DNA from: Stratiformator vulcanicus
GTDB taxonomy: Bacteria; Planctomycetota; Planctomycetia; Planctomycetales; Planctomycetaceae
Direction of reading: 5' to 3'
Assembly: GCF_007744515.1 (NCBI RefSeq)
Contig: NZ_CP036268.1
Coordinates: 5,100,201 to 5,164,200, forward strand
DNA length: 64,000 nucleotides
The first letter of the stretch is position 1. Each line of letters starts with the position of its first letter. The position numbers and the translations under genes were made by a program. Under the pieces are notes generated by a model that did not search any database, had not been told where the DNA came from, and saw only the letters and a program-made list of their open reading frames with translations. Positions 28,233 to 37,359 of this stretch are shown piece after piece.

Positions 28233-29657
28233 TCAGCGAAGCGATTTAAGATGCTCTTGCAGTTGTTGTCGGCAGAGTTTTAGGACGGAGGCCTCTTCAG
28301 CGTCACCGACCAAATTTACAAACTGCCCCGGATCCTCCTGCATGTCGTAGAGCTCGTCTTCACCATTTTTATACCGAATATAGGCCCAGCGATCGGTCCG
28401 CAGCATGTGGCCGTTGCCGTGATAGCTGTAGGCGGTCTCACGGAGTTGCGCATCAGGGTCCTTAAGCGCCGGTGCCAGGCTGACGCCCTGGCAGTGCGGC
28501 GGGATGTCGAATCCGGCCAGGTCGGCTAGTGTCGGATAGATGTCGATCTGCTCGGCGAGCGTGTCAGCCGTCTCGTCTTTGAGTCCATCTGGGGCGGAGA
28601 AGATAAGCGGGATGCGGACCGATTCCTCGTGTAGATTCATTTTCTGCCACATGTGATGTTCGCCGAGGAGATAACCGTGGTCGGACGTAAACACGACGAT
28701 CGTGTTCTCGGCGTGACCACTCTCTTCCAGAGCTTCTAAGACTCGCCCCACTTGATCATCCATAAATTCGACGCACGCGTAATAGGCCTGAAGCGCTTTA
28801 TGCTGATCCTCTTCCGTGAGGCCGATCCGCGATGACAGCCGGCTCTGCCCGATCCGCGGGATGTCGGACAGGTCGTCCTCCGGCACGAAGGCCAGCTTCA
28901 TGTCGTCGGCGGGATATCGCTCGAAATAGTGAGCCGGCGCGACGAGCGGCACGTGCGGGCGAACGAAACCCACGGCGAGAAAGAAGGGCTTCTTGCTCGA
29001 CTGGCGATTTAATATCTCGACGGCTTGCGAAGCCGCCTGCACGTCCGCCTGGGCCGCCCCGCTCGCATCACTCGCCTTCACGGAATACAAAGCCGGGCCG
29101 AAGCCGAGGCTATAATGTTTATCACGATCAAACTTTAATTTCTCGTTCGAGAGATGCTCCGCTTCTCCCTCGGTCATCCACTCCGGCGCGTGCATGTTAT
29201 AGGCCTCGTTCCATGAGGCCGCATGATCGGGACCGGCCACGCCTTTGGTAATGTCACCCGGCACTCGCATGTGGTAAATTTTACTGACACGCGCGGTGTG
29301 GTAACCGTTGTTCTTAAAATGCTCTGCCATAGAGGGTCGATCGCCGAGATTTTTCGTAAACCGGGTCGACGCCCCGTTGCCCGTCACCCCGATCGACTGC
29401 GCATACATTCCCGACATCAACGCGGCTCGTGAAGGCCCGCAAATCGGAAACTGGCAATAGGTGCGCGTGAACTTCACCCCTCGTTTCGCAAGCGAATCGA
29501 TGTTCGGCGTCCGCACCTGTTCGTTGCCATAGCAGGCCAACGCCTCGGCGGTGAGGTCGTCGCTGATCAGAAACAGCACATTGGGCTGAGCCGACGCGGC
29601 GATTTCGGAAACCGCAAAAGGCAAACAAGAGGCGACCAAGAGTAGCGCAAATCGCAT
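28233..29657 (-). CDS. secreted sulfatase, iduronate-2-sulfatase-like
   Basis: 474 residues from the ATG at 29657, which begins a clear signal peptide (MRFALLLVASCLPFAVSEIAASA); the frame stays open to 29807 without coding character. Metal Asp pair in NVLFLISDDLTAEAL. The formylglycine motif is canonical CGPSRAALMSG. FTSDHGYLLGEHHMWQK and DRWAYIRYKNG match the C-terminal sulfatase core. Three sulfatases in 64 kb is typical planctomycete abundance. The substrate is unknown, the organisation is monocistronic. Confidence 0.94.
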   Translation of the reverse strand: MRFALLLVASCLPFAVSEIAASAQPNVLFLISDDLTAEALACYGNEQVRTPNIDSLAKRGVKFTRTYCQFPICGPSRAALMSGMYAQSIGVTGNGASTRFTKNLGDRPSMAEHFKNNGYHTARVSKIYHMRVPGDITKGVAGPDHAASWNEAYNMHAPEWMTEGEAEHLSNEKLKFDRDKHYSLGFGPALYSVKASDASGAAQADVQAASQAVEILNRQSSKKPFFLAVGFVRPHVPLVAPAHYFERYPADDMKLAFVPEDDLSDIPRIGQSRLSSRIGLTEEDQHKALQAYYACVEFMDDQVGRVLEALEESGHAENTIVVFTSDHGYLLGEHHMWQKMNLHEESVRIPLIFSAPDGLKDETADTLAEQIDIYPTLADLAGFDIPPHCQGVSLAPALKDPDAQLRETAYSYHGNGHMLRTDRWAYIRYKNGEDELYDMQEDPGQFVNLVGDAEEASVLKLCRQQLQEHLKSLR

Positions 29658-29855
29658 GACAGGCTCCGCTGAGCTGGGTTCGAGACGCGTTGAAGATGGC
29701 AGACGATTGCCACCATCCGCAAGGGAGAGCCGAGGCGGCACCTGACGAATCAGTCGCTCGGCACCGCGGGCGTGATGATTCGAATCGCGGACGTTAGAGT
29801 TATTCAAAGGGAGTGATGTAGATGACTTCTATCGGATGACGCGAGAGGTGCCGGA

Positions 29856-30437
29856 ATGGCTGCGAAAAAACTGTTGTTTCTCGTTGGCGACTTCGTCGAG
29901 GACTACGAAGTCATGGTGCCGTTTCAGGCCCTCACAATGGTCGGGCATACGTGCCACGCCGTCTGCCCGGGGAAGAAAGCGGGCGATTCGGTGCGGACCG
30001 CCGTGCATGATTTTGAGGGCGACCAGACCTACAGCGAGAAGCCGGGACACAACTTTTCGCTCAATGAGACGTTCGCCGAAGTCGATGCGTCCAGCTACGA
30101 CGGGCTTGTCGTGCCGGGGGGACGTGCGCCGGAATATCTCCGGCTGAACGAAGACGTGCAGAAGATCGTGCGGCATTTTGTTGAGGCCGACAAACCGATC
30201 GCCGCCATCTGCCACGGCCTGCAAATTTTGGCCGCGGCCGGTGTGCTGAAGGGCCGCTCCTGCACGGCTTACCCGGCATGCGGACCAGAGGTCACGCTCG
30301 CGGGCGGCACGTTCAAAGAAATAGAAGTTGATCAGGCACACGTCGACGGCAATCTCGTCACGGCGCCAGCTTGGCCGGCCCATCCTGCTTGGCTGGCGGA
30401 ATTCTTAAAAGTACTCGGCACAAACATTGAACTTTAA
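29856..30437 (+). CDS. DJ-1/PfpI family protein
   Basis: 193 residues, cytosolic. [22 protein letters not shown] is the family opening with the conserved Glu. The nucleophile elbow is [19 protein letters not shown] with Cys followed by His. [13 protein letters not shown] precedes it. DJ-1/PfpI proteins include chaperones, glyoxalases and proteases. CHG(L) with [10 protein letters not shown] is shared with stress-linked members such as YhbO/PfpI. Two tandem-like starts precede it but 29856 gives the expected length. Confidence 0.9.
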   Translation: MAAKKLLFLVGDFVEDYEVMVPFQALTMVGHTCHAVCPGKKAGDSVRTAVHDFEGDQTYSEKPGHNFSLNETFAEVDASSYDGLVVPGGRAPEYLRLNEDVQKIVRHFVEADKPIAAICHGLQILAAAGVLKGRSCTAYPACGPEVTLAGGTFKEIEVDQAHVDGNLVTAPAWPAHPAWLAEFLKVLGTNIEL

Positions 30438-30442
30438 GGAAG

Positions 30443-30522
30443 ATAAGCCGCGCACTAAGTAAGCGGATCATTATGTGATCCCGTTGCCTTCAATCGACCC
30501 GCTTACTTCGTGCGCGGCTTGT
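30443..30522. repeat. 80-bp palindromic intergenic element, copy 1
   Basis: Arms 30443-30466 and 30499-30522 (24 bp, two mismatches) surround a 32-bp centre. The outer ends carry AAGCCGCGCAC and the inner part AGTAAGCGG. A second copy with the same arms is at 43134-43212. It begins six bases after the DJ-1 stop and ends eleven bases before the DUF423 start. Confidence 0.85.
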
Positions 30523-30532
30523 CGAACGAGAT

Positions 30533-30991
30533 ATGTCACCCAAATTTTGGTTTGTCACGGGTTCAATTCTCGGCGGGCTTGGGGTCGTGATCGGAGCATT
30601 CGGCGCACACGGCGTCGGCGATCTGCTCGTCGAGATTCATCAGGATGCAGAACCCAAAATGGTCGCGGGGCACGAGGTCCCGGCGTCTTACAAATACCTG
30701 CAGGATTTTAAGACCGGGGCAGAGTATCAACTGACCCACGCGCTGGCACTTCTTGCGATCGGACTGCTCGGATGGGCGACGAAGCCCTGCCGGACGTTGT
30801 CGGTCGCCGGGTGGTCGTTCCTGATCGGTGTCGTGTTTTTCAGCGGGAGTCTTTACGCACTGGTGTTAACGGGCCAGCGGTGGTGGGGTGCCGTGGCACC
30901 GATCGGAGGCACGGCCTTCATCGTGGGGTGGATCGCATTGGCGATCGCGGGAGCCCAACGCGTCGCAAGTCCGCGGCAACCAGAAGACTGA
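30533..30991 (+). CDS. DUF423 (YgdD/YwdK-like) membrane protein
   Basis: 152 residues with four transmembrane helices. FWFVTGSILGGLGVVIGAFGAHG is the hallmark N-terminal helix of DUF423, and FFSGSLYALVLTG plus APIGGTAFIVGWIALAI close the family pattern. Function is unknown across the family. The insertion EIHQDAEPKMVAGHEVPASYKY between helices 1 and 2 is a short planctomycete-type loop. Confidence 0.9.
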   Translation: MSPKFWFVTGSILGGLGVVIGAFGAHGVGDLLVEIHQDAEPKMVAGHEVPASYKYLQDFKTGAEYQLTHALALLAIGLLGWATKPCRTLSVAGWSFLIGVVFFSGSLYALVLTGQRWWGAVAPIGGTAFIVGWIALAIAGAQRVASPRQPED

Positions 30992-31030
30992 CATCGTTAC
31001 GAACCGCGTTACGGATCGACGTCAAATAAG

Positions 31031-31063
31031 AGAGCGGCAACGGATGCAGTCCCTTGCCGCTCT
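31031..31063. terminator. hairpin between convergent DUF423 and collagen-like genes
   Basis: A perfect 10-bp stem (31031-31040 with 31054-31063) and a 13-base loop, 39 bases after the DUF423 stop. T-runs are weak on both sides (TTTG / CTTATTT), so it may act bidirectionally. Confidence 0.65.
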
Positions 31064-31147
31064 TTGAACTCGCAGTGACTGAATTCAGGCTGCGAGTTCG
31101 ATAATTAGCTCGTCAGCGGAGTCGGTTGCGACTTCGCCGCGCTCGGA

Positions 31148-32056
31148 TCAATTATTCCCGCCGCCTTCGGGACGGTTTCCTCTTCGCTCCGGTCCGCCTT
31201 CTGCCCTCGGACCCCGGCGTCCGGCGCGCTCGCCGTCTTCACCGCGCGGACCGCGCTCACCCCTTTCGCCACGCCGACCGTCTTCACCCCGTGGGCCCCG
31301 ATCACCTCTCTCACCGCCGGGACCACGCTCTGCGTTGTCGCCGCGCGGACCACGTTCACCTCGCGGGCCGCGGTCGCCGTCTTCTCCGCGGGGGCCGCCT
31401 CGACCGTTCTCGCCGCGAGGACCGCCGTCACCCCTCGGGCCGCGTTCGCCATTATCGCCGCGGGGACCACGCTCTCCTTTTGGGCCACGATTTTCGTTCT
31501 CACCACGGGGGCCGCGCTCTCCTTTGTCGCCGCGTGGACCGCGTTCACCCTTTGGTCCGCGATTTCCGTTCTCACCTCGGGGGCCACCCTCTCCTCTGGG
31601 CCCGCGTTCGCCCTTCGGGCCTCGGTTGCCTTTCTCGGCGCCGGGACCCCGGTTGCCGTTTTGGCCTTGAGGGCCCCCGTTTCCATTTCGTCCGCGCTGG
31701 CCGCCTTGGCCACGTGGACCGCGGTTCGCGTTATCGCCACGGGAACCGCGATTGCCGTTCATGCCGCGTTGGCCTCGGTTCCCCGATCCGCCTTGGCGTC
31801 CACGTTCTCTGTTACCACCCCGACTGCCGCGTTGCCGTCCGGCATTCTTATTGCCGCCTTTCTGGCATGTCGCAGCCTGTCGATGATTGCTACGTGATGA
31901 AACGCCTGCCGTCTCGCTGGCGACGTCAACTTTCGCCGTCGATTGATCTTCGCGATCTTGACTCGCAGAAGAGGGCGAGCCGACGTCCGCGCGACTGATC
32001 GCAGTGCTGAAGGTGATCAAAGCGGTCGTGGCAAAAGCGATTGTAAGTAACTTCAT
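31148..32056 (-). CDS. secreted collagen-like Gly-X-Y repeat protein
   Basis: 302 residues with a signal peptide ([25 protein letters not shown]). From ~residue 70 on it is almost pure Gly-X-Y repeat, with X/Y positions rich in Arg, Pro, Glu, Asp and Asn (units like [19 protein letters not shown]). One non-repeat stretch of ~40 residues precedes it, with Gln/Lys/Asn-rich [15 protein letters not shown]. No globular head or anchor is visible. Such proteins can form triple helices and build extracellular filaments. The reading direction is set by the signal peptide and ATG. The antisense frames are open because of repeat composition. Confidence 0.85.
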   Translation of the reverse strand: MKLLTIAFATTALITFSTAISRADVGSPSSASQDREDQSTAKVDVASETAGVSSRSNHRQAATCQKGGNKNAGRQRGSRGGNRERGRQGGSGNRGQRGMNGNRGSRGDNANRGPRGQGGQRGRNGNGGPQGQNGNRGPGAEKGNRGPKGERGPRGEGGPRGENGNRGPKGERGPRGDKGERGPRGENENRGPKGERGPRGDNGERGPRGDGGPRGENGRGGPRGEDGDRGPRGERGPRGDNAERGPGGERGDRGPRGEDGRRGERGERGPRGEDGERAGRRGPRAEGGPERRGNRPEGGGNN

Positions 32057-32424
32057 GTCGTTGACTCCGGCGCGGAAGTTTTATGAGCGAGTCAAACCTC
32101 GCAGTCAGGGGTCATAAACCCTCTCGACATGAAAAAGTTTCTGTGAAACGGATTGTTTTCTGAAACCGGCAGATAATTGTCGATTAACAGAGCAACGACC
32201 ACACTTTCCGCAATTGATTAATGACATCCCCCATCAGTGTCTTGTGGTCGAGCGCATAAAAAAGCGGAAAGTTCAAAGAACTCTCCGCTGCACGCGATGG
32301 CAAAATCAATTAAGAAGTGGCTTTCAGTCGGTTCAAATATTTCCCCGAGGCGGCAGCATCGTGAACATATCAGGTTGACCGACTATCGGATTTTGTCGCC
32401 GGCTGGTAATGAAGTCGCTTCTTG
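32057..32424. other. intergenic region, upstream of the collagen-like gene
   Basis: 368 bp between two minus-strand genes. The right part contains the intrinsic terminator at 32258-32289 and the left part should hold the collagen-gene promoter. I see no further gene. Confidence 0.5.
32258..32289 (-). terminator. intrinsic terminator of the EF-hand gene
   Basis: On the minus strand, arms 32284-32289 and 32263-32268 (AGCGGA) plus inner GAAC/GTTC form a stem followed by six T residues (complement of A at 32258-32263). It lies 136 bases after the EF-hand stop, between that gene and the collagen-like gene. Confidence 0.82.
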
Positions 32425-33564
32425 TTAGGCGTCATTCTCATTGGGCACGTTGTCCCGTTTCGGGCGGTCGCCGCTCTTGGGGCCCATCGACTTAATTTCT
32501 GCTTCGTCGAGGTAGCCGTCGCCGTTGGTGTCGGCTCGTTCGAAGAGACGCTCCATCCGTTCGGGGGCTTCCTCTTTCGAAATCTTTCCGTCTTTGTCGA
32601 CATCGAGATTCATCAGCCGATCGGCCATCACGCCACGGTCGCCGGTTCCTTCAGGACGCTCGCCGCGCGGGCCGCGGCCTTCACGGTCGCCACCGCGATT
32701 TCCGCCGCGATCCCGCATCTTTTTCGCCATCGCTTCGAATTCTGCTTTGGTGGCTTTGCCGTCACCATCGGCATCGATGCGATCGAAGAAGCGGCTCATG
32801 CGTTCGCCGGCTTCGTCTTTGCTGATCGCGCCGTCGCCGTCTTTATCAAGTCGTTCGATGATCGCGCCCGGCTCGGGTCGTTGTCCGCCCTGGCCACGGG
32901 GGCCATCGCCATCACCTCGGCCCTTGATGCGATCCCGGACTGCGGCAGCCTCTGACTTATCAACCACGCCATCGTTGTTGACGTCGAGCCGCGAGAAGAA
33001 CTCGCCCCCGCGACCTTCGGGCAATTCATCTTTCGAAATCTCCCCGTCGCCATTCTTGTCGAGACGGTCGAAAATTTCGGTACCGTCGCCGCCGGGGCGT
33101 CCGCGCCGGCCTTCGGGACGATCGCCGTCACGACGGGGCCGATCTCCTTCAGGTCGATCACGATCGCCGCGTGGCCGATCACCTTCGGGGCGGTCGCCGT
33201 CACCGCGCGGAGGCCGATCGCCGCGTTCCGGGCGGGGCGGCCGCATTTCTTCGCGATCCAACTCCCCGTCGCCGTTCTTGTCGAGCGACTTCAGCGTGCT
33301 GGCCGCAGCGGCAATCTCGTCGGCCGAAAGACTGCCGTCTTTATCGGTATCCAGCGCGATCATCAGCGGCGGAGTCGGCGGGCGAAAACCTTCACGTCCC
33401 CCGTCACGTGGCCCACGCGGACCGCGCTCGCCGCCTTCACGATCGCGACCGAATCGCGGGCGGTCGCCCTCAGGGCGATCACCATCATTCTCAGCAAAAC
33501 ATGGGTCCGCCACGAAGGCGGCGGCGAGCAAGCCCGCGCAACAACTGATCAAGTTTTTCATCAT
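32425..33564 (-). CDS. secreted eight-EF-hand protein with Arg/Gly/Asp-rich linker
   Basis: 379 residues from the ATG at 33564, which starts a signal peptide (MMKNLISCCAGLLAAAFVADPCFA). About eight EF-hand loops follow, such as DTDKDGSLSADE, DKNGDGELDREE, DKNGDGEISKDE, DVNNDGVVDKSE, DKDGDGAISKDE, DADGDGKATKAE, DVDKDGKISKEE and DTNGDGYLDEAE. Linkers are rich in Arg, Gly, Asp and Pro. Each loop has the D-x-D-x-D/N-G-x-x-x-x-x-E spacing. It should bind several calcium ions outside the cytoplasm. Next to the collagen-like gene and of similar composition, it may act with it. That link is inferred. Confidence 0.88.
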   Translation of the reverse strand: MMKNLISCCAGLLAAAFVADPCFAENDGDRPEGDRPRFGRDREGGERGPRGPRDGGREGFRPPTPPLMIALDTDKDGSLSADEIAAAASTLKSLDKNGDGELDREEMRPPRPERGDRPPRGDGDRPEGDRPRGDRDRPEGDRPRRDGDRPEGRRGRPGGDGTEIFDRLDKNGDGEISKDELPEGRGGEFFSRLDVNNDGVVDKSEAAAVRDRIKGRGDGDGPRGQGGQRPEPGAIIERLDKDGDGAISKDEAGERMSRFFDRIDADGDGKATKAEFEAMAKKMRDRGGNRGGDREGRGPRGERPEGTGDRGVMADRLMNLDVDKDGKISKEEAPERMERLFERADTNGDGYLDEAEIKSMGPKSGDRPKRDNVPNENDA

Positions 33565-33719
33565 TCGCTCCGACGCTGAGTCGCTTGAAAGACTAATTTT
33601 GAAGGCGATATTCCCCTCGTTATGAGAATGAAACACCGCGAACCGCCGAGAGTTGCGGTCCCGCGGCAAATTTTTCGCGTCGTGCTCTCGATTTCAACAA
33701 GCCAAGGCCGAGGCGACGA

Positions 33720-33739
33720 GTCTCCAAGAAGTTGGAGAC
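33720..33739. other. hairpin between EF-hand and M28 genes
   Basis: A perfect 8-bp stem (33720-33727 with 33732-33739) and 4-base loop GAAG in the intergenic region. It could end M28 transcription from the right, but no T-run follows on the minus strand. Confidence 0.4.
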
Positions 33740-33798
33740 ACCGGTCGCTTTGTGCCTCGCTCACGCTCCAATGCAGTGTGCCGGGAACTCTCAGGGAG

Positions 33799-35115
33799 CT
33801 AGAGCGACGTCAGCAGCATCAGGCGGGCCAACCGGGTCAGCCAGATGCGCTCGTCCTGCGTCATTGTCCCTCGTCGGAGAATTGTCCCGCTACGGCTCTT
33901 CGCCTGTGAGATGGTCAGTCGCTGGATGGCATTGAGATTCTGGGCATCGGCCCGGTTGAGCAACCGCGTCGCGACGGTGTTCAAAATGCGGACCTCGCCC
34001 AGGTCCATCGGGGCTTTCTCTTGCCACGTCGGGGTGATCGGGTCGTTGGCGACTTCGACGACCGTGCGATAGACAAGCGTCGAAATTCGGCCGAGATTGT
34101 CAAAGTCGATTCGCTCCGCCGTGTCGCGCGGCGTGTGATAGTCGGGATGCACGCCGGTTGAGAAAAAGAGGAAGGGGATGTCGCGGTCACGGAAGGGGCC
34201 GTAGTCGCTGCGAGTGCCGATCAGTTCAATACCCAAGTTCAGCACGTCGAGACCGTCCGGCACGCCGATGCGGCTCATCTGGGTCGAAAGATACGGCGCG
34301 TGTTCGGCTCCGAGTACAAATACCTCGTCGTAGTCCATTCCGCCGAGCGACCGGCCGATCATGTCCGCGGTAATGAACAACTTCAGTTTCGACTGCGGAA
34401 AGGGCATATTCGCGGCGAAATAGCGAGATCCGAACAGCAACCGTTCTTCGAGATCGAATCCGACAAATGCGATGGACCGCTTGTGAGGCCGCTTCGCCAG
34501 TGCGAGCCGATCGGCGACTTCCAGCATCATGGCGACGCCACTGGCGTTATCGTCGGCCCCCGGATACATGCGGTTGCCGCGCCGTCCTAAGTGATCGTAG
34601 TGGGCGCTCAAAATAATGACTTCATCGCGAAGCTCCGGATCACTTCCCCGGAGCAGCGCTCCGACGTTGAAGCCCTGCGGACCAGCCGTGCCGAGCGGCT
34701 TGCCGTCTTCGTCGAAGTGAGTACGGCCCGGGATCGGCTGCAAATAGGAATTGCCGAACAACGGCTCCAGTCCGAGCACCCGGAACTGTTCGACGAGATA
34801 ATTCCGCGATGCGATCGCAACGCCGCCGGGTCGTCCGCCCTGCTCAGGAGCGGCCAGGAACTCGACATGCGGCCGGACATCGCCTCCGACGATAAGCGGA
34901 ACCTCGGCTGACCGTTCTTCGCCGATGGCCGGAGCAACGCTTGGCAAAATCGCCGTCGAAAGGACCAACGGAACCAGCAGACGCTTCAGAAATTTTCGGG
35001 GACGTTCCTGCTCGTTCGGTTGTTGTGATTTTCGCAGGTCGACGGCAAGTCGCCCTCGGCCGCTAGTGGAGATCGTAATCGTTTCGAGCAGGTGGCGAAA
35101 CAAAACCATTCGCAT
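33799..35115 (-). CDS. M28 family zinc aminopeptidase, membrane-anchored or secreted
   Basis: 438 residues; the ATG at 35115 has AGAGG upstream. A hydrophobic segment lies at ~45-62 after a basic, polar N-terminus, so it is either a long signal or a membrane anchor. The M28 metal ligands are visible in HYDHLGRRG, GADDNASGV, GFDLEERLLFGS (Glu pair in place of the usual GEE), ITADMIG and HPDYHTPRDTAER. The GEE motif is replaced by LEE, which keeps both acidic residues. It likely trims peptides outside the cytoplasm. Confidence 0.9.
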   Translation of the reverse strand: MRMVLFRHLLETITISTSGRGRLAVDLRKSQQPNEQERPRKFLKRLLVPLVLSTAILPSVAPAIGEERSAEVPLIVGGDVRPHVEFLAAPEQGGRPGGVAIASRNYLVEQFRVLGLEPLFGNSYLQPIPGRTHFDEDGKPLGTAGPQGFNVGALLRGSDPELRDEVIILSAHYDHLGRRGNRMYPGADDNASGVAMMLEVADRLALAKRPHKRSIAFVGFDLEERLLFGSRYFAANMPFPQSKLKLFITADMIGRSLGGMDYDEVFVLGAEHAPYLSTQMSRIGVPDGLDVLNLGIELIGTRSDYGPFRDRDIPFLFFSTGVHPDYHTPRDTAERIDFDNLGRISTLVYRTVVEVANDPITPTWQEKAPMDLGEVRILNTVATRLLNRADAQNLNAIQRLTISQAKSRSGTILRRGTMTQDERIWLTRLARLMLLTSL

Positions 35116-35409
35116 GCGAACCTCTTGCTATCCGCTGAGCCACTGTGTTTTCGGGGTCGGCGACGGTCCGATCGCACCGATTGGGCCGGTTCTACCGAAG
35201 TTTTCTATTCTGACGAAGGCCGGCCTGACGAAACTAGTTCTGGACGGCGGTCTTTCGGACCGACGGCAGCCGGTGTCGCGTGTTATTTCGCGATGAAGGG
35301 TGAAGCCCGTCGGACTTGAAGATCACCGAAATCGTCAGGCTCGGCGTCAGACGCCGCGACCGGGTGCGAAGTGCACCGGTCGATACGCGAACTCACGGAG
35401 AATTGTTCG

Positions 35410-35712
35410 ATGCTCAAACGCGTGTTGACCACGGCCGTGCTTGCCGCGGCGGTCTGCGGGATCTCGCAATCGCTCACGCCGTCGACGGCGCAGGCCGGCG
35501 GAGTCGGACAGCCGACCGACTGGCAGCGGTTCTATTCGTACCCGTACGTCTATTATCCTCAGAACTTTCAGCCGAACGTCGAATACGATTCGATGTATTG
35601 GCGATACCCGCAGGATCGGCAGATCCCGACGTACCGCTCGGATTGGTACAACTACTATCCGAATCGTCGGCCGTATCACTCGGGCCACCACTTCCTGCTC
35701 GACGTCTTTTAG
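35410..35712 (+). CDS. small Tyr-rich secreted protein
   Basis: 100 residues from the ATG at 35410, preceded by GGAG at about the right distance. It has a signal peptide (MLKRVLTTAVLAAAVCGISQSL, ending AQAGG) and a short mature part rich in Tyr, Trp, Pro and Arg (RFYSYPYVYYPQNFQ). Similar planctomycete genes exist as conserved small secreted proteins, some annotated calmodulin-binding without experiment. Function unknown. Confidence 0.75.
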   Translation: MLKRVLTTAVLAAAVCGISQSLTPSTAQAGGVGQPTDWQRFYSYPYVYYPQNFQPNVEYDSMYWRYPQDRQIPTYRSDWYNYYPNRRPYHSGHHFLLDVF

Positions 35713-35736
35713 GCCGACCAGTCCTCGGGTGAGAAA

Positions 35737-35766
35737 GCGATCGCGAGACCTCGGTCTCGCGATCGC
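35737..35766. terminator. perfect 14-bp hairpin after the Tyr-rich gene
   Basis: Arms 35737-35750 and 35753-35766 are exact reverse complements with a 2-base loop, 25 bases after the stop. A T-run is missing, so it may be a repeat or a roadblock-type terminator. Confidence 0.55.
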
Positions 35767-35986
35767 ACGGCTTTCGGTCTACCCGCCCTCTGAAGACTGC
35801 CGGCTCGACCCGGTCGACGCAGTTTGACGCAAGCCCGGCCGAATTCGTATTGACGCACGGCGCGGAGGCGACTTAGCTTTCCACCCTTGGCACAGATTCC
35901 GACGGCAATTCCGCTCGTCACTCTGAGCCCGACCCATCTCCACTCCCCTTTTTGTCCGGCCCCGCTTCTCACCGAAAGGCACCCCT

Positions 35987-37342
35987 GTGCCACAGAAGCG
36001 CAATTCGACTCGGATCAACAGGAATCGCCCGGTGCGAACTTCCTTCTTCTCAGCTTATGCGCTGATCGGCCTTGCGTTGGTCCTCGGATCTGCGGGATGC
36101 CAATCAACGGGTGGAGGCTCGCTACTCTCGTTACGCAACGAGAAGTACGACCCCGAGCGCGTGGAAGAGGTCGATCGCATCCGTCCCGTCAAATCGGGCA
36201 TGCTCAATAAAATCGCACTCGCTGGCGGATTTCTGCCGGACGACAAATCGCCTTACATGGCCGCCGCGGCTCCTCCGAAGGCGCAGGCCGCTTTCAAAGA
36301 AGCGGTTACCATCTTCGAAGACGGTGACCTCGCGACCGCCGAGAAGCGCTTCAAGCACATTGCCAGTCGCTATCGCGATACGACGATCGAAGAAGACGCG
36401 CTGTTCATGCTCGGCGAGACGCAATTCCGCCGGAAGCGATACCCCAAAGCACAAGACTCGTTCGACGAGCTCTACGAGCGATACCCGACGACGCGGTATA
36501 TCGATCGTGTCTCCGATCGGATGTACGCGATCGCTCAATATTGGCTGGGGTCCCCGAAGCTGATCGAGCCCTCCGATATTCAACCGGTGAACTTTGAGAA
36601 GCCGGCAACGACGCCGCGACCGAAAGTCGCCGCGGCCGGGACGCATCCCAGCGGCCCCGGTTACCTGCCGAACCTATTCGATCGCACCCGCCCGGTCATC
36701 GATACGTCCGGCCGGGCCCTACAAGCTCTGCGTTCGATTTGGCTCAACGACCCGACCGGGCCAAAGGCCGACGAAGCCATCATGCTTTCGGCCGACTATC
36801 ACTTCCGCAACGCGAACTACGTCGAATCGGACCGCTTCTACCAGATGCTCCGCGACGAATATCCCAAGAGCCCTTACCTCGAAGATGCGTTCGTCCTCGG
36901 TTCGCACGTCAAACTGCTGTCGTATCAAGGGCCACAGTACGACGGGACGAGCCTCGAAGAAGCGCAGAAGCTGAAGCAGACAGCCGTGCGGCTGTTCCCC
37001 GAAGCACAGGCCAAGCCTCGATTGCTCGACGAAATTCGAAAGTCGGAAGCCCAGCAAGCGTCCCGACAGTGGGAACAGGTCCGCTTCTATCAGCGAAAAA
37101 ACAATGCGACCGCTGTCGCAGTGTCGACACACGCCCTGCTGACCGACTTCCCGAATTCGCAATACGCCCCGGCCGCCCGGCGGATTTACACCAGCCTGCC
37201 GGCCTCGGCAAAAAAGAATCTCAAACCGCTTCCGGGAACCCCGAAACGGACCAGTCCGCCGCAGTTGCGTGAAGTGCCGGACGCCGAGCCGTACACTCCG
37301 CCCGCTCCGCCTCCTGCAAGACCGGGCCGCGCCTCCCTCTAG
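35987..37342 (+). CDS. BamD-like tetratricopeptide lipoprotein
   Basis: 451 residues from a GTG at 35987 with GAAAGG upstream. Residues 18-37 form a lipoprotein signal ending in the lipobox VLGSAGC. TPR-like helical repeats follow (AQAAFKEAVTIFEDGDLATAEKRFKHIA, ALFMLGETQFRRKRYPKAQDSFDELYERYP) and again at ~260-330 (NANYVESDRFYQMLRDEYPKSPYLEDA), the arrangement of BamD/ComL. The C-terminal ~40 residues are Pro-rich. It is likely a periplasmic lipoprotein involved in outer-membrane protein assembly or a related scaffold. The LptE-like gene follows by 17 bp. Confidence 0.8.
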   Translation: MPQKRNSTRINRNRPVRTSFFSAYALIGLALVLGSAGCQSTGGGSLLSLRNEKYDPERVEEVDRIRPVKSGMLNKIALAGGFLPDDKSPYMAAAAPPKAQAAFKEAVTIFEDGDLATAEKRFKHIASRYRDTTIEEDALFMLGETQFRRKRYPKAQDSFDELYERYPTTRYIDRVSDRMYAIAQYWLGSPKLIEPSDIQPVNFEKPATTPRPKVAAAGTHPSGPGYLPNLFDRTRPVIDTSGRALQALRSIWLNDPTGPKADEAIMLSADYHFRNANYVESDRFYQMLRDEYPKSPYLEDAFVLGSHVKLLSYQGPQYDGTSLEEAQKLKQTAVRLFPEAQAKPRLLDEIRKSEAQQASRQWEQVRFYQRKNNATAVAVSTHALLTDFPNSQYAPAARRIYTSLPASAKKNLKPLPGTPKRTSPPQLREVPDAEPYTPPAPPPARPGRASL

Positions 37343-37359
37343 TCAATGCGTCAGTTGCT

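Noticed and set aside
31105..31998. Long frames on the plus strand (31126-31998) and in a second minus frame (31105-31740) over the collagen-like gene
   Set aside because: They arise from Gly-X-Y repeat composition. Only the minus frame ending at 31148 has a signal peptide and the expected repeat periodicity.
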